From positions 62,001 through 126,000 of the forward strand of contig NZ_CALBWL010000065.1 of the NCBI RefSeq assembly GCF_937973075.1: a stretch of DNA of 64,000 nucleotides, in the 5' to 3' direction. Of the stretch, positions 26,354-35,870 are shown in pieces. Below the pieces are notes generated by a model. It saw only the letters and a list, made by a program, of their open reading frames with translations, was not told where the DNA came from and did no database searches. The position numbers and the translations under genes were made by a program. Source of the DNA: an uncultured Campylobacter sp. Lineage in GTDB: Bacteria; Campylobacterota; Campylobacteria; Campylobacterales; Campylobacteraceae. How positions within the stretch are numbered: position 1 is the stretch's first letter; the number at the start of each line of letters is the position of its first letter.

Positions 26354-27162
26354 ATATAGCGCTTTTAGCGGAGCTAGCCGATCCACTCCGCGGCTATTTT
26401 GCGCCCGACGCTCATATTTAAATTTCACGAGTATACATTCCTTCTTGTTTTAATATAATCTCGCCAAATGCTTAGAAAAATTTAATTAAGTGCTTTTTTT
26501 ACACATTCAAATTCCAATCGTCTTTGCTATTACAATCCCTCTTTTTCTGTGTAAGTATTTATCTTATCCGTATCGCTGCCGCTTATAGTAACCGCTATAG
26601 TGTAGCCGTCTTGATGCTTGGTATCTCATAAAATTTTCCGTATCATCTCGTTTTTCGCTATCAGATATTGAAATTTAGTGCCGTTAAAATTTTAAATAAA
26701 TATAGTATTTTCACAGGATTTTTAATCTGGATTTAAATATGGATTTTAATCTAAATTTTACTCATAAATTTTGAGATTATTTTATAAGTGCATGGCGCAC
26801 GGCTTGTGGGAATAAAATTTTAAGCAGATTTTGTGCAAAATTTCAAAATGCAGCTCAAGCTCTTAAGCAGATAAATTCGCTGTAGCCTTGTGTTTAAAAT
26901 TCCGCGCTAGTGATAAATTTCGCATCTGTACGTCGGTGCAAATTTTAAAATTCTATACAGGAGATAAAATTATAAGCCGTGCAATGCATGAATTCTAAAA
27001 TTCCACATCGCCTATAAAATTCCATGCCTCACGACACATAAATTTTGAAATTTTAAAATTTCACGCCGCAGATAAAATTTAGAAATTTCCTTTTGCGGTA
27101 AAATTTTAAAGCTCTCCCACAAATCCTCTGTCCGCGCGGCGAGTTCCAAATCCGTCTAGAAC
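26354..27162 (+). other. Non-coding stretch, nothing recognised
   Basis: About 800 bases between hcp and the convergent pyridoxamine kinase gene contain no frame with credible start or composition. The second half (about 26690-27110) is full of AAATTTTAAA and ATAAAATT blocks separated by short GC-rich steps, a decayed-looking pattern also seen in other gaps of this window. Confidence 0.5.
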
Positions 27163-27996
27163 TTAGATTTTCCTCACCAGCTCGGGAATTATCGCTTCGA
27201 AATCGACCCCTTCGTAGTCCTTGCGCTCCTCGTCGCTCATCGTCTCTTTGATCGTGCTGACGACGAAGTCCGCAGCGACTCGAACCGCCGTTTCCAGCGA
27301 CTTGCCGCGCATTATCGCGCCGAAGGCTACGGCCGCGAAAATATCGCCGGTGCCGTTAAATTTGACCGGCAGCAGCTCGTGAAAATACTCATTCGTCCTG
27401 CCTGTGCGTGCATCGTAGCTGAAAACCCCGCACTGATCGGCAATGTAGCCGATGCCCTTTAAAATAACCTGTCTAGCGCCCAGCTCTCTAAGGCGCGCAA
27501 GCAGATCCATGATAAAATCCCTATCTGCGTCCTCTCGGTACGGCACCCCGGTGATCGCGCAGGCCTCGGTGATATTAGGCGTGATGACGTCGGCCTGGGC
27601 GCACAGAAGCGCCATCATGCGGGCAAAATCCTCGTTAAAGCCCGGATAAAACACGCCGTTATCGCCCATACACGGATCGACCAAAATGGTTTTGCCTGCG
27701 CCGCCGAAGCTCGCAAATAGCTCACCCATAATCTCGATCTGCGCCGCCGAGCCCAAAAAGCCCGTGTAGATGCCGTCAAACACTACTCCGCGATCTTTCC
27801 AGTGCGCCATAATCGCGCGTATCTGCGAGCTTAAATCGCAAAAGGTGTAGCCCGAAAAGCCCGTATGCATCGATAAAACCGCCGTAGGGATCACGCTCGT
27901 GCTCATCCCCATCGCGCTAAGTATCGGCAATGCAACGGTCAGCGAAACCTTGCCTACGCAGGATATATCTTGAACGGTAAGAACTTTTTTCATCAC
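27163..27996 (-). CDS. Pyridoxamine/pyridoxal kinase (PdxY-like)
   Basis: The 277-residue ribokinase-fold enzyme phosphorylates pyridoxal or pyridoxamine in vitamin B6 salvage. Landmarks are VQDISCVGKVSLTVALP at the N-terminus, VDPCMGDNG, TPNITEA, and the anion-hole/catalytic motif FNGTGDIFAA near residue 213, whose Asp is the catalytic base. Length is typical. It resembles the pyridoxamine kinases annotated in anaerobic Firmicutes, so transfer is possible. It is divergent from the prenyltransferase gene. Confidence 0.88.
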   Translation of the reverse strand: MMKKVLTVQDISCVGKVSLTVALPILSAMGMSTSVIPTAVLSMHTGFSGYTFCDLSSQIRAIMAHWKDRGVVFDGIYTGFLGSAAQIEIMGELFASFGGAGKTILVDPCMGDNGVFYPGFNEDFARMMALLCAQADVITPNITEACAITGVPYREDADRDFIMDLLARLRELGARQVILKGIGYIADQCGVFSYDARTGRTNEYFHELLPVKFNGTGDIFAAVAFGAIMRGKSLETAVRVAADFVVSTIKETMSDEERKDYEGVDFEAIIPELVRKI

Positions 27997-28165
27997 AATT
28001 CCTAAAATTTTTGGCTCTATTTTACCGCTATTTATATTAAAAAGGCGAATTTAAATAAAATTTACTCTACGAATAGTCTAAATTTATAATATTTTTGGCG
28101 TTTTTCCGCTAAATTTTAAGCTGGGTTTGCCGTAAATTCGGCGTATAAATTTAAAAAGGCAAAAA

Positions 28166-29068
28166 ATGATAACCACAAAAGCTCTTTACGCATCCGCTCG
28201 CCTCAGATCGCTACCCCTTAGCGTCTCGGGCGTGTTGTTAGGCAGCGGCGCGGCATACGGCGCAGGCGTATTTAGAGCGGACATTTTCGCGCTGGCGCTA
28301 CTTACGACGCTACTGTTTCAGGTGCTAAGCGACTACGCCAACGACTACGGCGACGCGGTAAAAGGCACCGACGACGATGGCAGATTAGGGCCGCGTCGCG
28401 CGATCCAAACGGGACAGATGAGCGCAGCCGAGATGAAATGCGTCATCGTCGCTACGGCGCTGCTTTCCGCGCTTTCTAGCCTCGCGCTAAGCGTTTTGGC
28501 GTTTGGCGAGCGGTTTTATCTCGTGCTTCTATTTTTAGCGCTGGGCGGCGCGTCGATATATGCCGCGATCCGATACACCGTGGGAACCGGCGCATACGGA
28601 TACCTGGGGCTTGGCGATGTTTTCGTGTTTTTGTTTTTTGGCCTTTTGAGCGTGTTGGGCTCGTACTTTTTATACGCGCGATCGCTTGATACGGCACTGC
28701 TGCTACCTGCATGCGCGTGCGGTATGCTAAGCACCGCCGTGCTAAATCTAAACAATATGCGCGACATCCAAAACGACGCGCTCAAAGGCAAGCGCACGAT
28801 CCCCGTTCGTATCGGACTGCGCGCGGCTAAGCGCTACCACTACGCGCTAATCGCGGGCGGAGCGGGTCTGATGCTTTGCTACTCGCTTTTACGCGGTGAG
28901 CCGGGCGTAAAACTACTCTACGTGGTAAGCTTTGCGCCGCTTATTCGGCACCTATTTTTCGTTTCGCGGGTGCGGGAGTGTCGCGATTTCGACGGACAGC
29001 TAAAGGTCGTCGCGCTCTGCACGTTTGCGATGTCGGCGCTGTTTTTCGTCGGGGAGATTTTGGGCTAA
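28166..29068 (+). CDS. MenA-like 1,4-dihydroxy-2-naphthoate polyprenyltransferase (UbiA family)
   Basis: The 300-residue protein has about eight membrane spans. The first Asp-rich prenyl-diphosphate motif is in DYANDYGDAVKGTDDDGR (near residues 72-89), followed by RAIQTGQMS. The second is NNMRDIQNDALKGKRTIPV (near 196-214). This arrangement is typical of MenA rather than of general UbiA. MenA attaches the isoprenoid tail in menaquinone synthesis. Campylobacters I know of make menaquinone by the futalosine route with a different UbiA-family enzyme, so the MenA resemblance is notable. A TATAAT box lies at 28086-28091. Confidence 0.82.
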   Translation: MITTKALYASARLRSLPLSVSGVLLGSGAAYGAGVFRADIFALALLTTLLFQVLSDYANDYGDAVKGTDDDGRLGPRRAIQTGQMSAAEMKCVIVATALLSALSSLALSVLAFGERFYLVLLFLALGGASIYAAIRYTVGTGAYGYLGLGDVFVFLFFGLLSVLGSYFLYARSLDTALLLPACACGMLSTAVLNLNNMRDIQNDALKGKRTIPVRIGLRAAKRYHYALIAGGAGLMLCYSLLRGEPGVKLLYVVSFAPLIRHLFFVSRVRECRDFDGQLKVVALCTFAMSALFFVGEILG

Positions 29069-29144
29069 ATTTAAATGCCGCGCAGATAAAAATTTACGAA
29101 ATGCGATGCAGGGGCAAAGCCATTGTCTTTCTGCACATAGCACC

Positions 29145-29432
29145 TTACAATTCGAAGCAATCTTGCACGTTGCTTAGAACTTCGCAATCACAATACCCGC
29201 CGTTTTGCTCGCAAAAGTCCAAAACCGCCGCTTCATTCGATGCGCGGCGGGCTCGCAAAAACTCCAGCGTGAGCCTATGCGTGCCGTCGCAGTCGCGATG
29301 CGCCAAGCCCTCGTCTAAGAACTCAAATAGCCCCTCAAACTCCGCCCTACTCATCGGCAGGCTCTTTTCAAACACATCTCGCTGCCGCTGCGCCGTGAGC
29401 TTTTTGAGTTCCTTTTTTCTGGATTTTTCCAC
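29145..29432 (-). CDS. DUF2695 protein
   Basis: I start at GTG 29432 because AAGGAGAAATA lies immediately upstream; the longer open frame reaching 29531 has no ribosome site. The resulting 95-residue protein has a basic N-terminus, then LPMSRAEFEGLFEFLDEGL, CDGTHRLTLEFL and, near the C-terminus, NGGYCDCEVLSNV, the DUF2695 pattern with its conserved CDCEV. The function of this family is not known; the Cys/His residues suggest metal binding. It is convergent with the prenyltransferase gene. Confidence 0.75.
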   Translation of the reverse strand: MEKSRKKELKKLTAQRQRDVFEKSLPMSRAEFEGLFEFLDEGLAHRDCDGTHRLTLEFLRARRASNEAAVLDFCEQNGGYCDCEVLSNVQDCFEL

Positions 29433-29751
29433 TATTTCTCCTTTGCTGCGCCGCCTTGCCGCATGGATATCCTTTGGGCGCATTAACCTCATATCCGTCG
29501 TCCCCTGCCCCAAGCGGCATGCAAATTTCATCCAAACCGTGCGCTAGCTCGTCTATACCGAAATAATGCTTATTAATTTTTAGCAGAGCGAAATTATAAC
29601 AAAAGCGGAACGCGAAATCGCAAATCCGATGATTAAATTTTATCTAGAATAAAGAGCTATGTTTTCGGCTAAATTTTGCCGTACCGAGGGATAAAATTTA
29701 GCAAATTCGAATGAAATTCTATCGAGTAAATGTGTAGAATTTAACCATAAT
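29433..29751 (-). other. Gap with a possible coding remnant
   Basis: Just upstream of the DUF2695 start, one minus-strand frame (about 29435-29565) reads as plausible protein (FGIDELAHGLDEICMPLG, then NAPKGYPCGKAAQQRR) but has no start codon and no recognised family. It may be the end of a decayed gene. The rest is AAATTT-rich non-coding DNA. Confidence 0.35.
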
Positions 29752-29788
29752 CTAAAACAAAAGCGGCCGCGTTCGAAATACGGCCGCT
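29752..29788 (-). terminator. Rho-independent terminator of the first assT
   Basis: On the minus strand AGCGGCCG pairs with CGGCCGCT (plus coordinates 29781-29788 and 29762-29769) around an 11-nt loop, followed by TTTTGTTTTA. A strong GC-rich stem with T-tract. Confidence 0.85.
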
Positions 29789-29801
29789 AAATTTTAAAAT
29801 T

Positions 29802-31649
29802 TTACTTCTCAAACGCCTTTTCTAGGCTAAACGGAAACGCCTGATAGCCCATCGCGTTAGTCATTTTGATTTCGATTGACGGCTCTTTTGCGCCCCATTC
29901 AAACTCGTCGATGTGAGGGCTAGGCACGCCGACCGGGCGACCCTTGGCGATGTCAAACTGCATGCCCGCGACCGCCGAGTAAACCATCACGCTATCAAGG
30001 TCGTCTTGATACTGCGCTAGCGAAGTAACCGAGCTATACCACTCGCTGCCGCGCTGTTTGCCGTACTCCCAGACTTGCTCGACGGTTTTAGCTTTTTCGT
30101 CGATTTTATAGACGACCGCGCGGGAGTATTTCATACCCGCCATCGCAGGCTGCTCCATGCCGCGCGTGTCGCCGTTGTCAAAGACGGTGAGATACACTAC
30201 GCCCTTTTTGGACTTGCTATCGATGCGAAATGCCGTATGCTGCGTCCACTGCCAGTCAAATCCGCCCTTCTCACTCTCATATCCCGGGCATTTTGAGTAC
30301 TCGTCCTCGCAGACGATCTTTTTGCCGTCTTTATCTACCGGCTGGAGCAAGTAGTCCTTAAACTGATCTTTCCAGCCTTTGTGCGCGCCCATTATCCACT
30401 TGACTTTTTTGTCGCGACCGATCTTAATGACGGCGTCTTGGTGGCGGCTGGAGATGATGATGCTATCGTCGCTTGGATCATAATCCACGCTATTTACGTG
30501 CGCCCAGTTGCGTCCAGGGCCCGAGCCCACGATGTCGCCCCATTTTTCGTTCGTATCCATCGCGGCTAACTCGTCCGTGCTCGCGGTGTGGCCCGCCTTG
30601 CTAGCGTCGATATTTAGGCACACCGCACCCTGATCGAGCGTTTTTAGCACGATGTCGCGGTACGGATCTAAAATTTCATACAGCCTAAAATCATCTACGA
30701 CGTTGCCGTCTCTATCGACCTCGACGATGACGTCGCGCACGGTGCGGACGTTTTTGCCGTCGGCGCGCTTATAGTTGGCGTTTGCCGCGCGGAGGAAATA
30801 ATGCCCGTTTTGCGCAACGTCCATAGAGTGCGAGAAGTCGTTGTATCCCGCAGGTAGCTCGCGGTTAAAAATTTCGCGTCCCATTATGTCGTATTTTGCG
30901 TATCGCTGCCCGTAACCCCATGTCATCGCGCCGTCGTCGTTTTGCTTAAAGCCCATCATAACGCCCGCGCTAAAAGGCTGCTTGAGGTCGTAAATTTTAC
31001 TCGGCTCCAGATACCAGCGCACTTCGCCCTTGGTGTCTAACACGAAGTTGTTTGGGCTGTAGTTCCACTCGATCGCGCCGCCTGCGGGGTTGTTCCACAC
31101 GACTTTGGTGCCCTTGCCGGTTTTATTTACGAAGTTATTTACGTAGTAGAGGCGGTTAGCGAATTTCGCGCTCGGAGCCTTTACGACCTCGATTTTATCA
31201 AACAGCGCGCCCTTTTGAGACGGCATACCCGAGCTTTCTAGATAAATAGCAGGAGCGTAAATTTTATAGGTTTCTTTTACGTGCTCGGTTTGGCCCTTGT
31301 AAATTTTATCGTACTCGACCTCGACGGTGTTTTGATAGTCGGGATAGAGCCCGAAAACGGGGATTCCGCCGTGCGTGCGAAGGTGCTTATCGGCGACCTT
31401 ATAGCTGATCGTCTGGCCGTCCGGCTTCGGCACGATGGTGACTTTCGCGTTTGCTAGCGTGTAGCCGCCGTTTTTGATGACCGCCGTTAGAGGCGCAATG
31501 TCGTATGGATTAACGACTACTTCGCCGATCTTGCCCGGGACGGCGTAGTCTATGTGCGCGCCGCTAGGTCCGCCGATAGCCAGCGCAGCCGTGCTTAGAC
31601 CGCCTAAAAGCGCCGCAGCCAGTGCAAATGAAGAAAGAGTTCGCTTCAT
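29802..31649 (-). CDS. assT: Arylsulfate sulfotransferase AssT (copy 1)
   Basis: AssT is a PAPS-independent periplasmic enzyme that moves sulfate between phenolic compounds through a sulfohistidine. The 615-residue protein has a signal peptide (to ~residue 24), an N-terminal beta-sandwich and a six-bladed propeller. Active-site segments visible are DFSHSMD, GRNWAHVNSVDYDPSDDSI, SSRHQDAV and WTQHTAF with the presumed catalytic His. A Cys pair (IVCEDEYSKC) just before it corresponds to the disulfide that DsbL makes in E. coli AssT. It is divergent from the dsbL-dsbI genes, as expected for a functional unit. Confidence 0.93.
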   Translation of the reverse strand: MKRTLSSFALAAALLGGLSTAALAIGGPSGAHIDYAVPGKIGEVVVNPYDIAPLTAVIKNGGYTLANAKVTIVPKPDGQTISYKVADKHLRTHGGIPVFGLYPDYQNTVEVEYDKIYKGQTEHVKETYKIYAPAIYLESSGMPSQKGALFDKIEVVKAPSAKFANRLYYVNNFVNKTGKGTKVVWNNPAGGAIEWNYSPNNFVLDTKGEVRWYLEPSKIYDLKQPFSAGVMMGFKQNDDGAMTWGYGQRYAKYDIMGREIFNRELPAGYNDFSHSMDVAQNGHYFLRAANANYKRADGKNVRTVRDVIVEVDRDGNVVDDFRLYEILDPYRDIVLKTLDQGAVCLNIDASKAGHTASTDELAAMDTNEKWGDIVGSGPGRNWAHVNSVDYDPSDDSIIISSRHQDAVIKIGRDKKVKWIMGAHKGWKDQFKDYLLQPVDKDGKKIVCEDEYSKCPGYESEKGGFDWQWTQHTAFRIDSKSKKGVVYLTVFDNGDTRGMEQPAMAGMKYSRAVVYKIDEKAKTVEQVWEYGKQRGSEWYSSVTSLAQYQDDLDSVMVYSAVAGMQFDIAKGRPVGVPSPHIDEFEWGAKEPSIEIKMTNAMGYQAFPFSLEKAFEK

Positions 31650-31883
31650 CTTATTCTCCTTTGAATTGATTTGATACCGTAATTTTAATCAACCTCGCTA
31701 ACGTAGAAATCACGCGTTTATTAAAACTTGCTTAATTATAAAAAATAATTTCAAATTTTAGCTTTTGCGCCAAAATTTAGCCGAAATTCTATAAATTTAA
31801 TCTAAAATTTATCTTAGCGTGAGTTCTGCGGCGGCGAGAGGATATAAAATTAACGCAAACAAAATCATTTTAAGGAGCATTCC

Positions 31884-32540
31884 ATGAACCTACTTTCTAA
31901 ATTTAGCAAAGGCTTTTTAGCCGTAGCGATGTTTGGCGCCCTTAGCGCGTCCGCATTTACCGAGGGCGAGGACTACGTAAAGCTGCAAAAGCCGCTACCA
32001 GTCGAGCAAAACACGCTAATTAAGGTCTTTAGCTACGCATGCCCGTTTTGCTACAAATACGACAAAACCGTAACGCCGAAGGTCGTAGAAAAGGTCGCGG
32101 GGCTAAAATACGTGCCGTTTCATCTAAAAACCAAGGGCGAATACGGCGAGGCAGCGAGTAAAATTTTTGCTGTCTTAGCCGTGATGGACGAGGAAAAAGG
32201 CGTAAGCCTGCTAGATGAAAACTCGCTGTTTAAAAAGGCTAAATTTGCCTACTACAAAGCCTATCACGATCAAAAGCAGCGCTGGAGCGACAGCAAGGAC
32301 GAGGCTGCGTTTTTAAAGACGGGGCTTGACGCGGCGGGTATCAGCGAAGCGGACTATCAAAAAAAGCTGGAAGATCCGAAAGTCGCCGAACTGCTTAAAA
32401 AATGGGACGAGAGCTACGACGTAGCCAAGATCCAAGGCGTGCCGGCATTCGTCGTAAACGGCAAATACCTCATCATGACGAAGTCCATCAGCTCTATCGA
32501 CGGCATGGCGCAGCTAGTAGAAGAGCTGCTCAAAAAATAG
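31884..32540 (+). CDS. dsbL: DsbL-type thiol:disulfide oxidoreductase (CPFC active site)
   Basis: This 218-residue periplasmic DsbA-family protein has a signal peptide and a thioredoxin fold with active site ACPFCYKYD near residues 49-57 and cis-Pro loop GVPAFVVNGKY. The CPFC motif is the one known from uropathogenic E. coli DsbL, the oxidase dedicated to AssT. Here too it sits between assT and a DsbI homologue. It is expected to introduce the AssT disulfide. A TATAAA box lies at 31843-31848, with AAGGAGC before the ATG. Confidence 0.9.
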   Translation: MNLLSKFSKGFLAVAMFGALSASAFTEGEDYVKLQKPLPVEQNTLIKVFSYACPFCYKYDKTVTPKVVEKVAGLKYVPFHLKTKGEYGEAASKIFAVLAVMDEEKGVSLLDENSLFKKAKFAYYKAYHDQKQRWSDSKDEAAFLKTGLDAAGISEADYQKKLEDPKVAELLKKWDESYDVAKIQGVPAFVVNGKYLIMTKSISSIDGMAQLVEELLKK

Positions 32541-32548
32541 GGCGCGGC

Positions 32549-33172
32549 ATGAAATTTGCGGAAAAAATAGCAAAATTCGCAGACAGCCGTCTGCCGTGGG
32601 CGATCCTCGTAGCAGTGAGCGTAGGGCTTGTTATCCTCGCGCACTCGCTGTTTCAAAACTACGTCTATATGCCGCCTTGCGAGCAGTGCGTCTATATCCG
32701 CTTTGCCTTTTTGTGCATGGCGCTAGGAGGCCTGGTCGCGATCATAAATCCTAAAAATTTGCTCCTGGCCGCACTCGGATATCTGCTAGCCTTTTGGGGC
32801 GCGATCCAGGGCATAATGTATAGCGTCAAGCTCGCCAAGATCCACGACGCCGTGCACGGAGACGATCCGTTCGGCGTGCAGGGCTGCTCGACCGAGCCGC
32901 ACTATCCGTTCGGCCTGCCGCTTGAGCGGTGGGCGCCCGATTGGTTTTTGCCTACGGGCGACTGCGGCTACGATAATCCGCTAGTGCCGGAGGGCGTCAC
33001 GCTAGACGGCTTTCAGAAGTATTTAGTCGATCTTTATGAGGACGGCTGGTATCTGATCCCATCAAGCAAATTTATGTCGATGGCGGACTGCACGCTGATA
33101 GGCTTTAGCGTATGCTTCGTCGTGCTTGCCGCGATGTTTATTTGCAAAATTTTAACTATCAAAAAAGCTTAA
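32549..33172 (+). CDS. dsbI: DsbI/DsbB-type membrane disulfide oxidase
   Basis: I choose ATG 32549 (8 bp after dsbL); the longer frame starting inside dsbL would add an Arg-rich nonsense leader. The 207-residue protein has four membrane spans. The first periplasmic Cys pair is in PPCEQCVYIRF (as CxxC in DsbB), and the second pair is in the large loop (QGCSTEPH and TGDCGYD). It reoxidises DsbL and passes electrons to quinone. The tight spacing indicates an operon with dsbL. A 26-bp palindrome follows the stop. Confidence 0.9.
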   Translation: MKFAEKIAKFADSRLPWAILVAVSVGLVILAHSLFQNYVYMPPCEQCVYIRFAFLCMALGGLVAIINPKNLLLAALGYLLAFWGAIQGIMYSVKLAKIHDAVHGDDPFGVQGCSTEPHYPFGLPLERWAPDWFLPTGDCGYDNPLVPEGVTLDGFQKYLVDLYEDGWYLIPSSKFMSMADCTLIGFSVCFVVLAAMFICKILTIKKA

Positions 33173-33196
33173 ATCGGTCTAAATTTAGACCGATTT
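33171..33196 (+). terminator. 26-bp perfect palindrome after dsbI (terminator or operator)
   Basis: A perfect palindrome (AAATCGGTCTAAA and its mirror) spans the dsbI stop and the gap to the histidine kinase gene, followed by TTGC. It can fold as a terminator hairpin. It is also immediately upstream of a TATACT box at 33200-33205, so it could instead be a regulator site. Confidence 0.55.
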
Positions 33197-33211
33197 TGCT
33201 ATACTGGGCGC

Positions 33212-34861
33212 ATGAAAGCCTTACACGAACATAATTTTAAAATTTACTTCATCATCATTTTCGCAAGCCTTTTCGTGGTGCTTTTGGGCGTGAAAAACTA
33301 TGAGGACGCCAAGGCGCAGATCACGACGCTCGCGGATAAAAACAAGATCGCCGCTAGCGAAAATATGGTGGGGAATTTCTCGTTTTGGCTAGACGAGCGG
33401 CTGCACTCCCTGGTGCGCGCGGCTAAATTTATGCAAAACGCAGACGCAATACGAGACGACGAAAAGCTCGGCGGCTTCATACGGCTTTTTAAAGAAAACT
33501 CCGCGGAATTCGACGCATTGCAGTTTTTGCGCGAGGACGGAGAAATTTTCGTAGACGGCAAGGAGCTAGGCGATGATGAAGCGATGCCAAAGAGCCTTCG
33601 CACCGGGCTTGTTTGGTTTGAGGAGACCAAAAACACGCTAGCGCCCACGGTAAATTTTATGCAGCGCCATAAAACTCTAGGCGAGCCGACGCTAAATTTA
33701 TGCGTGCCCGTGCTGGACGGCGGCTCGTTTGCGGGGGTGTTTTGCGGCGTAGTGAAGCTGCAAAACATACTAAAAAATATGGAGAAATTTAAGCTAGCGC
33801 CAGATTCTTACGCCTTCATCGTCACGCACGGCGGCGAAATTTTAACGCCGATGAAGGATGCGGCGCTAAAAAAGCAGATCGAGGATAAATTTAAAGAGCT
33901 TTTCCTGCGGGGCGAGGATATCACAAACCTAAATATCGGCTCAAATTTCATCTCCGTCGCCGAGATCCCCACGCTAAACTGGTTCATCGGCGCAGGAACG
34001 GATAACGAAAAAGAGCTCGCCGCGCTGCTTAGCTCCGTGCTAAAAAACGCCCTCATCCTTCTTTTTGCGTTCGCGGCGCTGGCGCTCGTGGCAAATTTCT
34101 TGCATAACTTTATGTACTCAAAAATCAAAAACCTGCAAGACGACTACGAAGCCCTACTTAAGCATAAAGCCCGTATGAGCGAGGCGGGCGAGCTAATCAG
34201 CGGCATAAATCATCAGTTTATCCAGCCCGTAAATTCGCTAAATTTGATGATCTCAAGCCTGCTCATGCTGCAAAAAGACGGCAAGCTAGACGCCGCGACG
34301 CTAGAGCATATGCTGCAAAAAGGCCAAGCCGCGACCGTGCTTTTAAGCGACACGATCGAGATTTTTAGAAATTTTTATAAAAGCAGCGACAGCCCGCAAA
34401 AATTTAGCGTACAGCGCTGCATAAAAGACCTACTAAAGCTCATGCACACCGAGCTTAGCAAGGCAAACGTCGCGGTAAGCTTGCGCGAGTTTAAAGACGA
34501 AGAGGCCACACAGCGCATGGGCATCGTGCAGCAAATTTTACTCATCCTCATTCACAACGCCAAGGACGCGGTCGTGGAGCGATACAAAGACGAGATCGCC
34601 AAGCGGCAAGTTTTTTTGGACGTCAAATTTGAAAACGGCACTTGCAAAATATCCGTCACAGACTACGGCAGCGGCGTGAGCAAGGAGCTTCGGGATAAAA
34701 TTTTGACCCAGCCAAAAACTACCAAAAAGCAAGGAAGCGGCATCGGGCTGTATTTTGGCAAAAAGCTAGCAAACGAAAAGCTCGCAGGCGACATCAGGCT
34801 GCTAAGCGCGGGCGATCCGACGACGTTTGAGCTAAGCTTTGAGATAAATTTAAAGGAGTGA
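33212..34861 (+). CDS. Sensor histidine kinase with periplasmic CACHE-like domain
   Basis: The 549-residue protein has a membrane span at ~12-30, a ~240-residue periplasmic domain of dCACHE type and a second span at ~272-298. The kinase core follows: H-box GINHQFIQPVNSL (the phospho-accepting His), N-box HNAKDAVVE, G1 VTDYGSGV and G2 GSGIGLYFGK. The ligand is unknown. It forms an operon with the response regulator. Position between two assT genes suggests it senses an aromatic sulfate or redox cue, but this is inference. No clear ribosome site precedes the ATG. Confidence 0.88.
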   Translation: MKALHEHNFKIYFIIIFASLFVVLLGVKNYEDAKAQITTLADKNKIAASENMVGNFSFWLDERLHSLVRAAKFMQNADAIRDDEKLGGFIRLFKENSAEFDALQFLREDGEIFVDGKELGDDEAMPKSLRTGLVWFEETKNTLAPTVNFMQRHKTLGEPTLNLCVPVLDGGSFAGVFCGVVKLQNILKNMEKFKLAPDSYAFIVTHGGEILTPMKDAALKKQIEDKFKELFLRGEDITNLNIGSNFISVAEIPTLNWFIGAGTDNEKELAALLSSVLKNALILLFAFAALALVANFLHNFMYSKIKNLQDDYEALLKHKARMSEAGELISGINHQFIQPVNSLNLMISSLLMLQKDGKLDAATLEHMLQKGQAATVLLSDTIEIFRNFYKSSDSPQKFSVQRCIKDLLKLMHTELSKANVAVSLREFKDEEATQRMGIVQQILLILIHNAKDAVVERYKDEIAKRQVFLDVKFENGTCKISVTDYGSGVSKELRDKILTQPKTTKKQGSGIGLYFGKKLANEKLAGDIRLLSAGDPTTFELSFEINLKE

Positions 34862-34862
34862 G

Positions 34863-35543
34863 ATGCAAGAGCATTTAAAACTGCTTAAAGACCTGAGCGT
34901 CCTCATCGTCGAGGACGACGAGATCGCAAGGGAGCTGCTAATAGGCGGGCTAAAGCCCTACTGCCTAAGCGTATGGGGCGCGGCAGACGGGCTGGATGGG
35001 CTGGAGCGCTTTAAAAAGCTAGCCCCAGCCGTCGTCATCACCGACATCCACATGCCCGCGATGAACGGCTTTGAGATGATGAAGGAGATGATGCGCATCA
35101 AACCCGCGCAAAAATTTATCGTCTTTACCTCCTACGACACCGACGACAACCTCATTAAAAGCATCGAGCACGGCGCGGCGTCGTTTCTAAAAAAGCCCGT
35201 CGATATCGCCGCGCTTTGTCGCCTACTCGCGGCTCTGACCTACGAAAAGGACGAAAAACTCGTGCGTCTGGGCCCGCAAACGAGCATAAATCTCGCCAAA
35301 GAAAAGATCTACAAGAACGGCGAGGAGATCTATCTATCATTTTTGCAAAACAAGCTCTTTTGGCTCTTTGCGTACAATCTAAACAAGCTCGTGAGCTACG
35401 AGATGATCGAGGAGTTCGTCTATGAGGGCGAGCAAACGAGCAAGGGCGCGATACAAAACGTCGTGCTGAGGCTGAAGCGGGAGCTGGGGGTTAAATTTAA
35501 AAACATTAGCGAGAGCGGATACATAATGCTAAGCGGCGAATAG
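34863..35543 (+). CDS. OmpR-type response regulator
   Basis: The 226-residue protein has a receiver domain with acidic pair VEDDE near residue 16, the phospho-acceptor Asp in TDIHMPAMNG and the Lys in FLKKPVD. A C-terminal winged helix of OmpR/PhoB type follows (LSFLQNKLFWLFA, then VVLRLKREL and SGYIML). Its ribosome site AAGGAG overlaps the kinase stop codon, so the pair is coupled. Targets are unknown; the flanking dsb-assT promoters are candidates. Confidence 0.9.
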   Translation: MQEHLKLLKDLSVLIVEDDEIARELLIGGLKPYCLSVWGAADGLDGLERFKKLAPAVVITDIHMPAMNGFEMMKEMMRIKPAQKFIVFTSYDTDDNLIKSIEHGAASFLKKPVDIAALCRLLAALTYEKDEKLVRLGPQTSINLAKEKIYKNGEEIYLSFLQNKLFWLFAYNLNKLVSYEMIEEFVYEGEQTSKGAIQNVVLRLKRELGVKFKNISESGYIMLSGE

Positions 35544-35870
35544 TTTAAATTTGGCAGCTTGGCTCGCGAGCGTCTTTAACGGAGCTAGTAAAAATTTAGC
35601 TCGGCGGACTACCTTGTCCAGCCCACGCTAAATTTTTACGTCGCAACCCTTAAATCCATCTCGCGATACTTCGCCTTGACTTTTTACGTTCAAATTTTAA
35701 AGTCAAATTTTTAAATTTTAGCTCAAATTTTACTCGCCGAAACCCGTGCCTTGAAAACGTAAAATTTAGTCGTTATCGTGCCGCGCGGCTTAGCGATAAA
35801 ATTTACTGGAAGCCCCGCGGCCAAATTTAACGCGGTGCATAAAACAAAATTTGCTTTGGCGCGGCGAAGC
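35544..35870 (+). other. Non-coding gap, nothing recognised
   Basis: About 330 bases between the response regulator and the convergent dsbA gene hold only AAATTT-rich filler; no credible frame, RNA or strong hairpin was seen. Confidence 0.5.
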
